Assembly (NCBI GenBank): GCA_021810175.1
Contig: JAJZJJ010000104.1
Coordinates: forward strand, 1 to 8,119
Direction: 5' to 3'
DNA: 8,119 nucleotides
Source of the DNA: Acidobacteriota bacterium
GTDB lineage: Bacteria > Acidobacteriota > Terriglobia > Terriglobales > Acidobacteriaceae
Below are positions 1 to 6,431 of this stretch, in pieces. The first letter of the stretch is position 1, and each line of letters starts with the position of its first letter. The notes under the pieces are model-generated. The model did not search any database. It had not been told where the DNA came from and saw only the letters and a program-made list of their open reading frames with translations. The position numbers and the translations under genes were made by a program.

Positions 1-18
1 CAGGAGGATCTTCTTCAT
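1..18 (-). CDS. Start of a minus-strand protein gene, cut by the window edge
   Basis: Read on the minus strand, the first bases give an ATG at 18-16 followed by codons for MKKILL. That lysine-rich then hydrophobic start is typical of a Sec signal peptide or a membrane anchor. An AAGG motif lies 7 bases before the ATG and can serve as ribosome binding site. Only six codons are visible, so neither family nor function can be named. The gene would be divergent from the GWxTD gene at 351. The call rests on the start context alone; a chance ATG is the alternative. Confidence 0.5.
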
Positions 19-59
19 GATCGTGCCTTGCCCCGTGCCACTCCCACGAAAACTTACGT

Positions 60-78
60 AACCGTCGACGTGACGGTT
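60..78. repeat. Perfect 7-bp inverted repeat, operator-like
   Basis: AACCGTC at 60-66 and GACGGTT at 72-78 are exact inverted copies around the 5-base centre GACGT. The element lies 41 bases before the minus-strand start codon at 18. It could be a binding site for a dimeric regulator or a small hairpin in the 5' leader of that gene. No U-tract follows on either strand, so a terminator is unlikely. Confidence 0.5.
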
Positions 79-148
79 CCCTGCGAACCACGGAGCCAGC
101 TCGCCCCCGCTCCCGTGCACCGGCAACGATAAAGCTTGCACCCGGAGC

Positions 149-219
149 GGCGGGTTTGCGCTTCCCGCCTTGCCGGTGGCCGCGCCTGCCACCTGGTGGC
201 GGGCCCGCTCCCCGCCCAC
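149..219. repeat. Cluster of overlapping GC-rich inverted repeats
   Basis: GGCGGG (149-154) pairs with CCCGCC (164-169). GGTGGC (175-180) pairs with GCCACC (188-193). GCCACC also forms the near-perfect palindrome GCCACCTGGTGGC (188-200) with the next GGTGGC (195-200). GTGGCGGG (196-203) pairs with CCCGCCCAC (211-219) with one bulged base. Several pairings exclude each other, as in attenuator-like leaders. Whether the region is transcribed, and from which strand, cannot be told from the sequence. Confidence 0.4.
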
Positions 220-246
220 GATTCTATCGCTTCCGTTGCGGCTTCG

Positions 247-275
247 CTGTTACATCGGCTGCGTTTTCCCGTCAA
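247..275 (-). promoter_or_regulatory. Weak sigma70-like promoter for the minus-strand gene at 18
   Basis: On the minus strand TTGACG (275-270; five of six consensus bases) is followed after exactly 17 bases by TAACAG (252-247; three of six). A better -10 match, TAGAAT, lies further downstream at 226-221 but has no -35 partner. Either would give a long leader of roughly 190-220 bases that includes the palindromes at 60-78 and, wholly or partly, those at 149-219. Confidence 0.3.
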
Positions 276-299
276 AACAGCAGGCCACAATACGGAACC

Positions 300-328
300 T
301 TGCCCAGCCCTTTCGGGACCCGTAAAAT
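300..328 (+). promoter_or_regulatory. Sigma70-like promoter of the GWxTD gene
   Basis: TTGCCC (300-305) is separated by exactly 17 bases from TAAAAT (323-328), which matches the -10 consensus at five of six positions. Transcription would begin near 335, just before the AGGAG ribosome binding site at 339-343, giving a leader of about 16 bases. The -35 element is back-to-back with the minus-strand TTGACG at 270-275. Confidence 0.55.
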
Positions 329-350
329 AGAGGGTCGCAGGAGTTTTTAG

Positions 351-2087
351 ATGGCAATGAGGCTAACTGGTCGCAATATAGTCGTTGCAATCCTGGGTTG
401 TGGGCTGCTAGTGACGCCCGCGATCGCCCACAAGAAGCAGCCCCGGCACTTCCGGGAGAAGGGCAGACAAGCCGCCAGCCAGGACAAGAACGCCAATCCG
501 CTCGACCGGCCGCTTTCGCCCCAGCAGGAGCTGAAGCAGGAAAAGGCACTCGAGATGGAGTTAAAGGGGCCTTATAAGGAATGGCTGGACCAGGACGTGG
601 TCTATATTATTACCCCCCAGGAACGCAAAGCCTTCCTCAGCCTGACCAACGACGAGGAGCGTAACGCCTTCATCGAACAGTTCTGGCGCCGGCGCAACCC
701 GAACCCCGGCGATCCGGAAAATATGGCGCGCGTCGAACACTATGAGCGCATCGCCTATGCCAACGAGCACTTTTCCGACGGCGAACCAGGATGGAAGACC
801 GATCGCGGACGCATTTACATCGAGTGGGGTCCACCCAACTCCATCGATCGCAATGCCGGCGGATACTATCAGCGCCCCTTTAACGAGGGCGGCGGCTCCA
901 CGGACAGCTATCCCTTCCAGGTATGGCACTATAACTACCTTCCCGGCATCGGCGAGAACGTCAACATTACATTTGTTGACCAATGCATGTGCGGCGACTA
1001 CCAGTTCACGCTCGACCCGCAGCAAAAGGACGCGCTTCTCCACGTCCCGAACGCCGGCCTCACGACCTGGGAGGAGATGCACGGCGGAAACAAAGACGAC
1101 CGCTTCGATAACTGCTCCGGCGTTACCTATTGCGGCGGCGGACCGGAAGGCAAGATGGCGCAGGCGAAGGAGTTCGACCGCATCGAAATGGCGGCCAAGC
1201 TCTTTGCGCCTCCTCCACAGCAGTTCAAGGATCTGGATGCATTCGTCACCCAACATAAAGTGATAACCGGCACCATCCTGCCGTTTAATGTGCAAACGGA
1301 CTTCGTCAGGGTAACCTCCGATATGGATCTGGTGCCGGTGACTCTCCAGTTTGACAATCGCGATATCACCTTTGTTACGCGCGATGGCGTCTCCACGGGA
1401 GAACTCGACATCCTAGGCCGCTTCACCACCCTCAGCGACCGGACTGTCCAGACCTTCGAAGACCAGGTCGAAATCCAGGAACCGGCCGAACTGCTGCAGC
1501 AGAAACTCAAAGCAAAGTCGGTTTATTGGAAGGCCATCCCGCTTCCGCCCGGCCTGTACCGTCTCGATATAGTCGTCAAGGACGTGAACAACCCAACGCA
1601 CATGGGTATCTTTGGACGCGGCATCAACGTGCCCCAGTACCACAACGAATTGCTCGGCACTTCAACCCTGATTCTTGCCGATCTGATGCACAAGGTCCCT
1701 TCGAGCAATATCGGCGGCGGCAGCTTTGTTATCGGCGACATGTTTGTCCGGCCGAGGGTCGCCAGCGGTTTTGCAAAGCCGCCTGTTTTCAAACAAAATC
1801 AGCCTCTGAACTTCTGGATGCAGGTCTACAACCTGGGCATCAACCGCGCCACCATGAGCAACAACGCCACGGTCACCTACGAGGTCACCGACGCCAAGAA
1901 CGGCGATGTGCTGCTGACGCAGCAACTGCAATCGTCGAAGTTGAACCCACACAGCGACGAATTAACTGTGGATAAAACTTTGCCGATTGCAGGGCTTCCT
2001 CCAGGAAAATACAACGTGACGATCAAGGTAAACGACAAAATTTCAAAGCAGGACATTGCACAATCGGCGCCTTTTATCGTCGAATAG
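351..2087 (+). CDS. Secreted GWxTD domain-containing protein
   Basis: This is a 578-residue exported protein of unknown molecular function. The ATG at 351 follows AGGAG with 7-base spacing; the in-frame ATG at 357 would be spaced too far. Residues 1-26 form a Sec signal peptide (Arg4 and Arg8, then a hydrophobic core) with a likely cut after the AIA at 24-26. A charged, Lys/Gln-rich linker follows. The GWxTD domain covers roughly residues 75-220: ER and FIEQFW motifs, the RRRNPNPGDPEN segment, and the hallmark GWKTDRGRIYIEWGPP starting at residue 147. Cysteines cluster in CMC and in C-x6-C shortly after, so disulfides in the periplasm are possible. The last hundred residues look like a beta-sandwich of the Ig-like type, ending PFIVE. 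The family is abundant in Acidobacteriota, with no established biochemical role. The next gene encodes an outer-membrane-like protein, which supports a cell-envelope role. Family assignment is secure; function is unknown. Confidence 0.93.
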   Translation: MAMRLTGRNIVVAILGCGLLVTPAIAHKKQPRHFREKGRQAASQDKNANPLDRPLSPQQELKQEKALEMELKGPYKEWLDQDVVYIITPQERKAFLSLTNDEERNAFIEQFWRRRNPNPGDPENMARVEHYERIAYANEHFSDGEPGWKTDRGRIYIEWGPPNSIDRNAGGYYQRPFNEGGGSTDSYPFQVWHYNYLPGIGENVNITFVDQCMCGDYQFTLDPQQKDALLHVPNAGLTTWEEMHGGNKDDRFDNCSGVTYCGGGPEGKMAQAKEFDRIEMAAKLFAPPPQQFKDLDAFVTQHKVITGTILPFNVQTDFVRVTSDMDLVPVTLQFDNRDITFVTRDGVSTGELDILGRFTTLSDRTVQTFEDQVEIQEPAELLQQKLKAKSVYWKAIPLPPGLYRLDIVVKDVNNPTHMGIFGRGINVPQYHNELLGTSTLILADLMHKVPSSNIGGGSFVIGDMFVRPRVASGFAKPPVFKQNQPLNFWMQVYNLGINRATMSNNATVTYEVTDAKNGDVLLTQQLQSSKLNPHSDELTVDKTLPIAGLPPGKYNVTIKVNDKISKQDIAQSAPFIVE

Positions 2088-2192
2088 TAAACATCCCGCG
2101 CAAGCAGGCCAGCCAAACGTAGATTTGGGGACTTTGCGGGTCTGATTGAGAGATTAAAGCCAGGGCGCAGCTGGGTCGTAAAGAACGAAGTG

Positions 2193-3890
2193 ATGAAGCG
2201 CAGGAATTATTTGGCGTGCTTGACCATGCTGATCGTCTTGAGCGCTGTTCCCCTCTACGGAGCGACGCCGGCATCGGTTTCAGGGTTGGTGCGCAATGAG
2301 GCCGGAGTGCCCCAGATTGGGGCAATTGTGCAACTGCTCCGCCCTGACTTCAGCGTGGTGGCTACCGTTTATACCGACGACAATGGCCATTTCAAGTTTG
2401 ATCCGGTTGCACCAGGCCGGTATGAACTGAAAGCCATGGCTATGTCCTTCCTGCCGTCGCTGCGCGAAAATGTCCACGTTCGCCACGCAAACGCCGTTGT
2501 CGATCTGACATTAAGCACGCTCTACGAAGCCATTCAGTGGCTGCCATCAAAGCCCCGCTCGATCAACGCGCAACAGGACGATTGGGCCTGGACGCTGCGC
2601 TCGGCCGCCGACCGGCCTCTGCTTCGCTGGGTGGGCTCCGGGCCGTTGGTGGTTGTCGATAACGGCTCCGGAGCGGCGCCCAGGCTGAAAACCCGCCTTA
2701 TGACCACTGGAGCCACCGGAACCTTTGGGGAGAACGGTCCGCGCTACACGGCAGCCATCGAGGACGCGCTGAACGGCAGCAGTAAGCTTTTGGCGCGGGT
2801 GAACTTTGCTCCCAACAGCACCGGGGGCATGGAATCGATGCTGGGCTTCCGCCAGGATCTCGGCTATGCCGGCTCAATGCAAACCGTGGCTGCCCTGTCG
2901 ATGCACCCTGACATGAGCGTCGGCCAGGGTCAAGGCTTCAATGAGGCCGCCTTACGTTCCAGTGAATTCATGAATTTCGGTCCGAACCTGAACGCCGAAG
3001 TGGGCGGGACGGAGGTATTTGCCCACATCGGCGGCGCCGCGTCGAATACCGTGACGACTACTCTGCCCTATGCCCAGGTGAATTGGATCGCAGGCGATAC
3101 GACCATCGGCTACCGCATGGCCACGATGGTTCCGAATCCGCTGGATGTGGACGAAACCGCAACCGAAGCCGCACTTCCCATTGTTTCCGCGAGCAACGGC
3201 AAGCTGGCAGTGGAGCATGGCATGCATCAGGAGATTTCCTGGGAGCGCCAGACCAGCAATTCCAGCATGGCGGTGGTGATTTACTCCGACAGCATCCAGA
3301 ACCCGGCGCTCGAGGCCCTGAGCCAGTTTGGCAGCGGCAATCCGGCAGCGCCGCTTGCGACTTCCGCACTGGTCGACCAAAACAGCGGACTGCTGCTCGC
3401 CTCCGGACCAGCCTATTCCAGCTCCGGCGTTGAGGCCACCGTCGAGCGGCGCCTGCCGGGAGACAACGATGTTCGGCTCACCTACGCCAGCGGCAAGGCT
3501 CTGGTGATGCCCGCCTCGGCCCAGCCGGTCACCCTTTTGCGCGCCGTCGCCTCGGCGCAGGCACGTCCGGCACAGATGTACACGCTCGCCCTGGCTGGAA
3601 CGCTCAACGAAACGGCCACACGCTGGCAAGCCAGCTACCAGTGGCAGGCCAGCAACACCATTACCGCAGTTGCTCCTTACGCCATGGATGCCGTCGGCCC
3701 TTATTTGAATATCTATGTGCGCCAGCCCATCCGCTTGCGCTGCAGCGGAGCGTGCGGCATCGACGCCCTGATCGACGTAAGCAACCTGCTCGCCGAAGGG
3801 TATCGGCCCTATCTGTTGAGCGACGGTTCCGTGGTTCTCTTCGCCCAGGGTCCGCGCTGCATCCGCGGCGGCCTTGCTTTCACCTTCTAA
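2193..3890 (+). CDS. Carboxypeptidase-regulatory-like domain outer-membrane protein
   Basis: The product has 565 residues from the ATG at 2193; a GTG directly before it (2190) is in frame and also possible, and the ribosome binding site is weak for both. Residues 1-23 are a signal peptide. Residues about 27-108 form a carboxypeptidase-regulatory (transthyretin-like beta-sandwich) domain, with the typical GLVRNEAGVPQIGAIVQL and TDDNGHFKFDPVAPGRYEL segments. A DDWAWTLRSAADRPLLRW segment follows. The remainder alternates polar and apolar residues as in beta-barrel strands and closes with DVSNLLAEGYRPY and a terminal RGGLAFTF, the final phenylalanine being the usual outer-membrane assembly signal. 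It is much shorter than full TonB-dependent receptors and I see no TonB box or plug. It starts 105 bases after the GWxTD gene, and no convincing promoter was found between them, so cotranscription is likely. Ligand and role are unknown. Confidence 0.85.
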   Translation: MKRRNYLACLTMLIVLSAVPLYGATPASVSGLVRNEAGVPQIGAIVQLLRPDFSVVATVYTDDNGHFKFDPVAPGRYELKAMAMSFLPSLRENVHVRHANAVVDLTLSTLYEAIQWLPSKPRSINAQQDDWAWTLRSAADRPLLRWVGSGPLVVVDNGSGAAPRLKTRLMTTGATGTFGENGPRYTAAIEDALNGSSKLLARVNFAPNSTGGMESMLGFRQDLGYAGSMQTVAALSMHPDMSVGQGQGFNEAALRSSEFMNFGPNLNAEVGGTEVFAHIGGAASNTVTTTLPYAQVNWIAGDTTIGYRMATMVPNPLDVDETATEAALPIVSASNGKLAVEHGMHQEISWERQTSNSSMAVVIYSDSIQNPALEALSQFGSGNPAAPLATSALVDQNSGLLLASGPAYSSSGVEATVERRLPGDNDVRLTYASGKALVMPASAQPVTLLRAVASAQARPAQMYTLALAGTLNETATRWQASYQWQASNTITAVAPYAMDAVGPYLNIYVRQPIRLRCSGACGIDALIDVSNLLAEGYRPYLLSDGSVVLFAQGPRCIRGGLAFTF

Positions 3891-3942
3891 CCACGGCGAA
3901 CTACTCCTTCGCGCACGGCAGAGTGCCCTGCCTGTGCCTCGA

Positions 3943-3971
3943 AGGACGCCGCCGCTCCTCGGCAGCGTCCT
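3943..3971 (+). terminator. Strong hairpin after the envelope gene pair
   Basis: AGGACGCCGCCG (3943-3954) pairs with CGGCAGCGTCCT (3960-3971) at 11 of 12 positions around the 5-base loop CTCCT. It starts 53 bases after the stop of the barrel gene. No run of T follows, so classic intrinsic termination is uncertain; U-poor or Rho-assisted ending, or protection of the mRNA 3' end, is equally possible. Confidence 0.45.
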
Positions 3972-4119
3972 GTTGCCTGCACGGCTGCATCATTTCCGAG
4001 TGCGCCGCACGGAACTCCGCCGCGGCTTGCAAACAATGTCCCGGATGAACACAGCGAATCAGGAGTAATCTTTTCTCCGCCAGCCCTCGTTCTTTACGCT
4101 TCCGGAGAAGGGAGAATCT

Positions 4120-4890
4120 ATGGCTGAACGAAAGCGGAGGATTCGGCAGGCGGTCTGCCGTTGGTGCTATCCGCAGATTCCGCTGGACGACTTATGCATG
4201 GCCGCGGCGCGCATCGGGCTTCTGGGCATCGACCTGCTTCAGCCCGAGGAATATGAAGTGCCGCAAAGATATGGGCTGATTTGCACCTTGGGCTACGCCG
4301 GCGGCGGCGAAATTGCCGAAGGGCTGAACCGCACCGAACACCACGCCACCATCGAAGCGGCATTGCGCAGGAATATCCCGCTGGCCGCAAAAGCCGGGGT
4401 GCCCAATGTCGTCACCTTCTCAGGAAACCGCAACGGCATCTCCGACGAGGAAGGCGCGCGCCACACCATCGCCGGCCTCAGGCGAGTCAGGCAGATCGCC
4501 GAGGATCACGGCGTGACCATCTGCCTGGAGTTACTGAACAGCAAGGTGGACCACGCCGACTACATGGCCGACCATACCTCCTGGGGAGCGCGCGTGGTGC
4601 GGGAAGTGAATTCGCCCAACGTGAAGCTGCTTTATGACATCTACCACATGCAGATCATGGAAGGCGACCTGATTGCGACGATTCGCGATAACATCGCATG
4701 GATCGGGCACTTTCACACCGGCGGCGTCCCCGGCCGGCATGAGCTTGACGATGTGCAGGAGGTACAGTGGGACGGCGTCATGCGCACCGTCGCCGCCACC
4801 GGCTTCACCGGCTACGTAGCGCACGAATTCTTGCCCCTGCGCGATCCGCTCACCAGCCTGCGCGCCGCGGCTGAACTATGCGACGTATGA
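4120..4890 (+). CDS. Hydroxypyruvate isomerase-like TIM-barrel protein
   Basis: This 256-residue protein belongs to the xylose-isomerase-like TIM-barrel superfamily, closest to the hydroxypyruvate isomerase (Hyi) group, which interconverts hydroxypyruvate and tartronate semialdehyde or acts on related keto sugars. The ATG follows AAGGGAG with 5-base spacing. Recognisable segments are CRWCYPQIPLDDLC near the N-terminus, VVTFSGNRNG (about 97-106), LELLNSKVDH (136-145), LLYDIYHMQIMEGD (170-183), HFHTGGVPGR (197-206) and AHEFLP (234-239). By family analogy Glu137 and Glu236 are the catalytic/metal-binding pair, with Asp173 and His199 as further metal ligands. There is no signal peptide, so it should be cytosolic. 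The substrate is not given by the sequence, and no glyoxylate-pathway neighbour is visible, so the precise reaction is unproven. It is separated from the upstream pair by the hairpin at 3943-3971. Confidence 0.85.
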   Translation: MAERKRRIRQAVCRWCYPQIPLDDLCMAAARIGLLGIDLLQPEEYEVPQRYGLICTLGYAGGGEIAEGLNRTEHHATIEAALRRNIPLAAKAGVPNVVTFSGNRNGISDEEGARHTIAGLRRVRQIAEDHGVTICLELLNSKVDHADYMADHTSWGARVVREVNSPNVKLLYDIYHMQIMEGDLIATIRDNIAWIGHFHTGGVPGRHELDDVQEVQWDGVMRTVAATGFTGYVAHEFLPLRDPLTSLRAAAELCDV

Positions 4891-4924
4891 GTCTTTCTCG
4901 CCTCTCTTGCACAGATTATTCGCA

Positions 4925-4942
4925 TCGCCACGGAGATGGCGA
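4925..4942. terminator. Possible small terminator between convergent genes
   Basis: TCGCCA (4925-4930) and TGGCGA (4937-4942) can pair around a 6-base loop in the 90-base gap where the TIM-barrel gene and the minus-strand membrane-protein gene converge. The stem is short and neither strand has a T run after it, so this is a weak call made mainly from position. Confidence 0.25.
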
Positions 4943-4980
4943 AGTTATGAAAGCGCCCTGGCCTGCTGGAAAAGTGCTGC

Positions 4981-5259
4981 TCAGTCGATGTGCGGCGTGC
5001 CTCTGCGCAGAAGAAAACCCGCGGCGCCGACGATGGCGACGATGATCAGAGCAAGGATGAAGTAATAAAGCAGGGGATGCTTCCAGCCCAGGGAATAGGT
5101 CAGATCGCGGCCCACCCATGCCAGAAAGACCACCGCAATCAGCGCCAATTGGGCCGCGAGAGCGAGAAATGTGTGGCCCACATCGCGCCGTTTGGCAAGC
5201 GCCGCCACCTGCCCGGGAGTCAGGTTGCGCGTTTCGTCAGGAAGCGAACTCTTCGCCAT
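4981..5259 (-). CDS. Small two-helix inner-membrane protein of unknown function
   Basis: The frame stays open further upstream, but the start MAKSSLPDETRNLTPGQV at 5259 is chosen because AAGGAG lies 6 bases before it (5271-5266). The product has 92 residues. Residues 1-28 are polar and charged. A first hydrophobic helix spans about 30-49, then a short loop with GRDLTYSLGWKHP, a second helix at about 66-84, and a tail RRGTPHID. Positive charges before the first helix (KRRD) and after the second (RR) suggest both ends lie in the cytoplasm. I do not recognise the family. It follows the nitroreductase gene on the same strand after 160 bases, so cotranscription is possible but not shown. Confidence 0.75.
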   Translation of the reverse strand: MAKSSLPDETRNLTPGQVAALAKRRDVGHTFLALAAQLALIAVVFLAWVGRDLTYSLGWKHPLLYYFILALIIVAIVGAAGFLLRRGTPHID

Positions 5260-5354
5260 GCGTTGCTCCTTGCAGGCTTCGTTTGTCCACACCGGCCCGC
5301 CGTTCCTCTTCGATTCAAACACAGACCCGCGCCCTGCGCCAGCACGCCGATTTC

Positions 5355-5374
5355 CGCCGGCCTTTCCTCCGGCG
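5355..5374. repeat. 6-bp inverted repeat between nitroreductase and membrane-protein genes
   Basis: CGCCGG (5355-5360) and CCGGCG (5369-5374) are perfect inverted copies around an 8-base pyrimidine-rich loop. The hairpin lies about 46 bases after the nitroreductase stop. With no T run it may be a weak terminator, an mRNA-processing site, or chance in GC-rich DNA. Confidence 0.25.
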
Positions 5375-5419
5375 AGCCGTGTCTCCGCGCCAGGCGGGCG
5401 CCAGACTGCAATATCGCCG

Positions 5420-6061
5420 CTACCGGGGCGGATACCCCGCCGACTGGAGGTACAAGACCTGCTTGCCGGCGGCAAGCTTGATGGCGCCCGCCACATCCTG
5501 CCCATGGGCGGTATAGAACCACGCATTCAATCCCTCCGAGGCCGCAAACAGGTAGACATTCTGGCCGATGAAGCCCACGTCGGCTTGGGCAAACCTGTCG
5601 TTGACGGGCGCTGTGTAGACAATGGTCACGGCGGCGTGAGCAGCCGCCGCCGGGCTGATCTTGCCGCGCACGTCCCCGGCCACCACCGGGCGCAAGATGT
5701 TCTTCTCGGCCTCGTAAACGTAGACACCATCGGGCAGGACGACGTTGAGTTCGATGTCCTGGCTGTTCATGGCCGAGGGCGCGGTCCGGCCCAGCCCCGG
5801 CTTCACCTCGCGCGGCCGGTTTATGCCGAATGCCGCCCACAGCAGGTTGGAGAGGGTTTGCAGCGGCAGGGACTGGTCGCGGAAGTCGCGCGTCGTCCTG
5901 CGCTGGGCCAGAGCCTGCATCAGGGGCATACCGCCGTCCATCTGCGGCTTAGGCAACTGGATGGGCGTCTGCTGGCAAAAGGCCGGGGTGGTGCAAAGCA
6001 GGGCCAGCAGGGACAGTAAAACCACGAGGCGGCGGACCTGGTAAGAAGCTGAAATGCGCAT
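5420..6061 (-). CDS. Exported SagB-type nitroreductase-family protein
   Basis: The product has 213 residues from the ATG at 6061, preceded by GAGGTG with 5-base spacing; the longer in-frame start at 6106 lacks support. Residues 1-29 form a signal peptide (RR, then a Leu/Val-rich core, cut near AFC-QQ). The nitroreductase fold follows: LMQALAQRRTTRDF (47-60) with the FMN-phosphate-binding arginines, LSNLLWAAFGINRP (70-83), GRTAPSAMNSQDIEL (91-105), DGVYVYE (111-117) and GFIGQNVYLFAASEGL (163-178). These match the SagB/ThcOx-like branch, FMN-dependent flavoproteins that in some cases oxidise azolines in peptide natural products. No cyclodehydratase or precursor peptide gene is nearby, so a stand-alone role is more likely. 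A signal peptide on a flavin enzyme implies a periplasmic location, which needs flavin outside the cytoplasm or export of the folded protein. Substrate unknown. Confidence 0.85.
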   Translation of the reverse strand: MRISASYQVRRLVVLLSLLALLCTTPAFCQQTPIQLPKPQMDGGMPLMQALAQRRTTRDFRDQSLPLQTLSNLLWAAFGINRPREVKPGLGRTAPSAMNSQDIELNVVLPDGVYVYEAEKNILRPVVAGDVRGKISPAAAAHAAVTIVYTAPVNDRFAQADVGFIGQNVYLFAASEGLNAWFYTAHGQDVAGAIKLAAGKQVLYLQSAGYPPR

Positions 6062-6152
6062 GGTTGCACCTCGGAAAAGCCTGGGCTGGGCACGCCCGCC
6101 TCCCAAGGTGTGCGAAGGAGAGGGAAGAAACTACGTGTTACGAGAGGACCGA

Positions 6153-6431
6153 TCAGTCCGCAAGAAAGGCCAGCGACTGAAGCGTGGTGATCTCAAACGG
6201 CTTACGGCAACGGATATTGGCGCAAGACAGCTTGTCATCGCGTCTTACCATGTAAGACTGCGCTTTGGCGAAGCGGGCGCGGTCGCGCTCATCGGCGCCG
6301 CGCGGCGGTTGGGCTTTCTTGCGGCGCACCACCCAGCTCACTTTGTACTCCGCCGTCTGCCCGCATTTGGGGCAGGTGAGCATGTGCGTCTTCAATTCCG
6401 TGGTCTCCGTAAAAAAATCCCGCTCTTCCAT
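6153..6431 (-). CDS. Small zinc-ribbon protein
   Basis: A 92-residue protein with two cysteine knuckles: C20-PK-C23 and C70-ANIR-C75. Together these probably bind one zinc ion as a zinc ribbon. The 46 residues between them are strongly basic and charged (RRKK, ADERDRARFAK, RRDDK). The ATG at 6431 has GGAG 4 bases before it (6439-6436), with a second GGAGG about 11 bases before. The cysteine pattern suggests nucleic-acid or protein binding; I do not recognise a named family. The gene lies upstream of the nitroreductase on the same strand (91-base gap) and is divergent from the small basic protein gene at 6534. Codons 58-64 contain the GTCTTAC/GTAAGAC inverted pair described separately. Confidence 0.75.
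   Translation of the reverse strand: MEERDFFTETTELKTHMLTCPKCGQTAEYKVSWVVRRKKAQPPRGADERDRARFAKAQSYMVRRDDKLSCANIRCRKPFEITTLQSLAFLAD
6242..6258. repeat. GTCTTAC-CAT-GTAAGAC inverted pair inside the zinc-ribbon gene
   Basis: GTCTTAC (6242-6248) and GTAAGAC (6252-6258) are perfect inverted copies separated by CAT. They carry the same 7-mer as the intergenic cluster at 6724-6822 and the same close-set inverted arrangement as 6806-6822. They lie in codons 58-64, in the charged linker between the two cysteine knuckles. Confidence 0.6.

Larger units (their letters stand above)
19..350. other. Divergent intergenic region with promoters and palindromes
   Basis: This stretch separates the minus-strand start at 18 from the GWxTD gene at 351. 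No convincing gene is present: the short open frames across it have no ribosome binding site and low-complexity arginine/proline-rich translations expected of GC-rich noncoding DNA. It holds a perfect inverted repeat (60-78), a GC-rich hairpin cluster (149-219), a weak minus-strand promoter (247-275) and a good plus-strand promoter (300-328), each listed separately. Confidence 0.6.

Noticed and set aside
393..401. Possible lipobox (ILGC, residues 14-17) in the GWxTD signal sequence
   Set aside because: A long hydrophobic stretch follows the cysteine and a good signal peptidase I site (AIA) lies at residues 24-26, so a lipoprotein is less likely.
561..1295. 244-residue open frame on the minus strand inside the GWxTD gene
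   Set aside because: It is exactly antisense to a well-supported gene, shows no recognisable domain or ribosome binding site, and long antisense frames are common in GC-rich DNA.
2088..2192. Separate promoter between the GWxTD and barrel genes
   Set aside because: TTGAGA near 2150 has no -10 element at usable spacing, so the evidence favours cotranscription.
2952..3629. 225-residue minus-strand frame inside the barrel-protein gene
   Set aside because: Antisense shadow with Gly/Arg/His-rich composition and no domain; the plus-strand product has a signal peptide and family motifs.
3874..4068. 64-residue plus-strand frame overlapping the end of the barrel gene
   Set aside because: No ribosome binding site, Arg/Leu/Pro-rich random-looking product, and it runs through the hairpin at 3943-3971.
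5220..5840. 206-residue minus-strand frame overlapping the nitroreductase in another frame
   Set aside because: Extreme Arg/Gly/Cys composition, no domain, and it overlaps two better-supported genes on the same strand.
5171..6019. 282-residue plus-strand frame opposite the nitroreductase
   Set aside because: The minus-strand nitroreductase shows all family motifs and a signal peptide; this frame has none and starts inside the membrane-protein gene.
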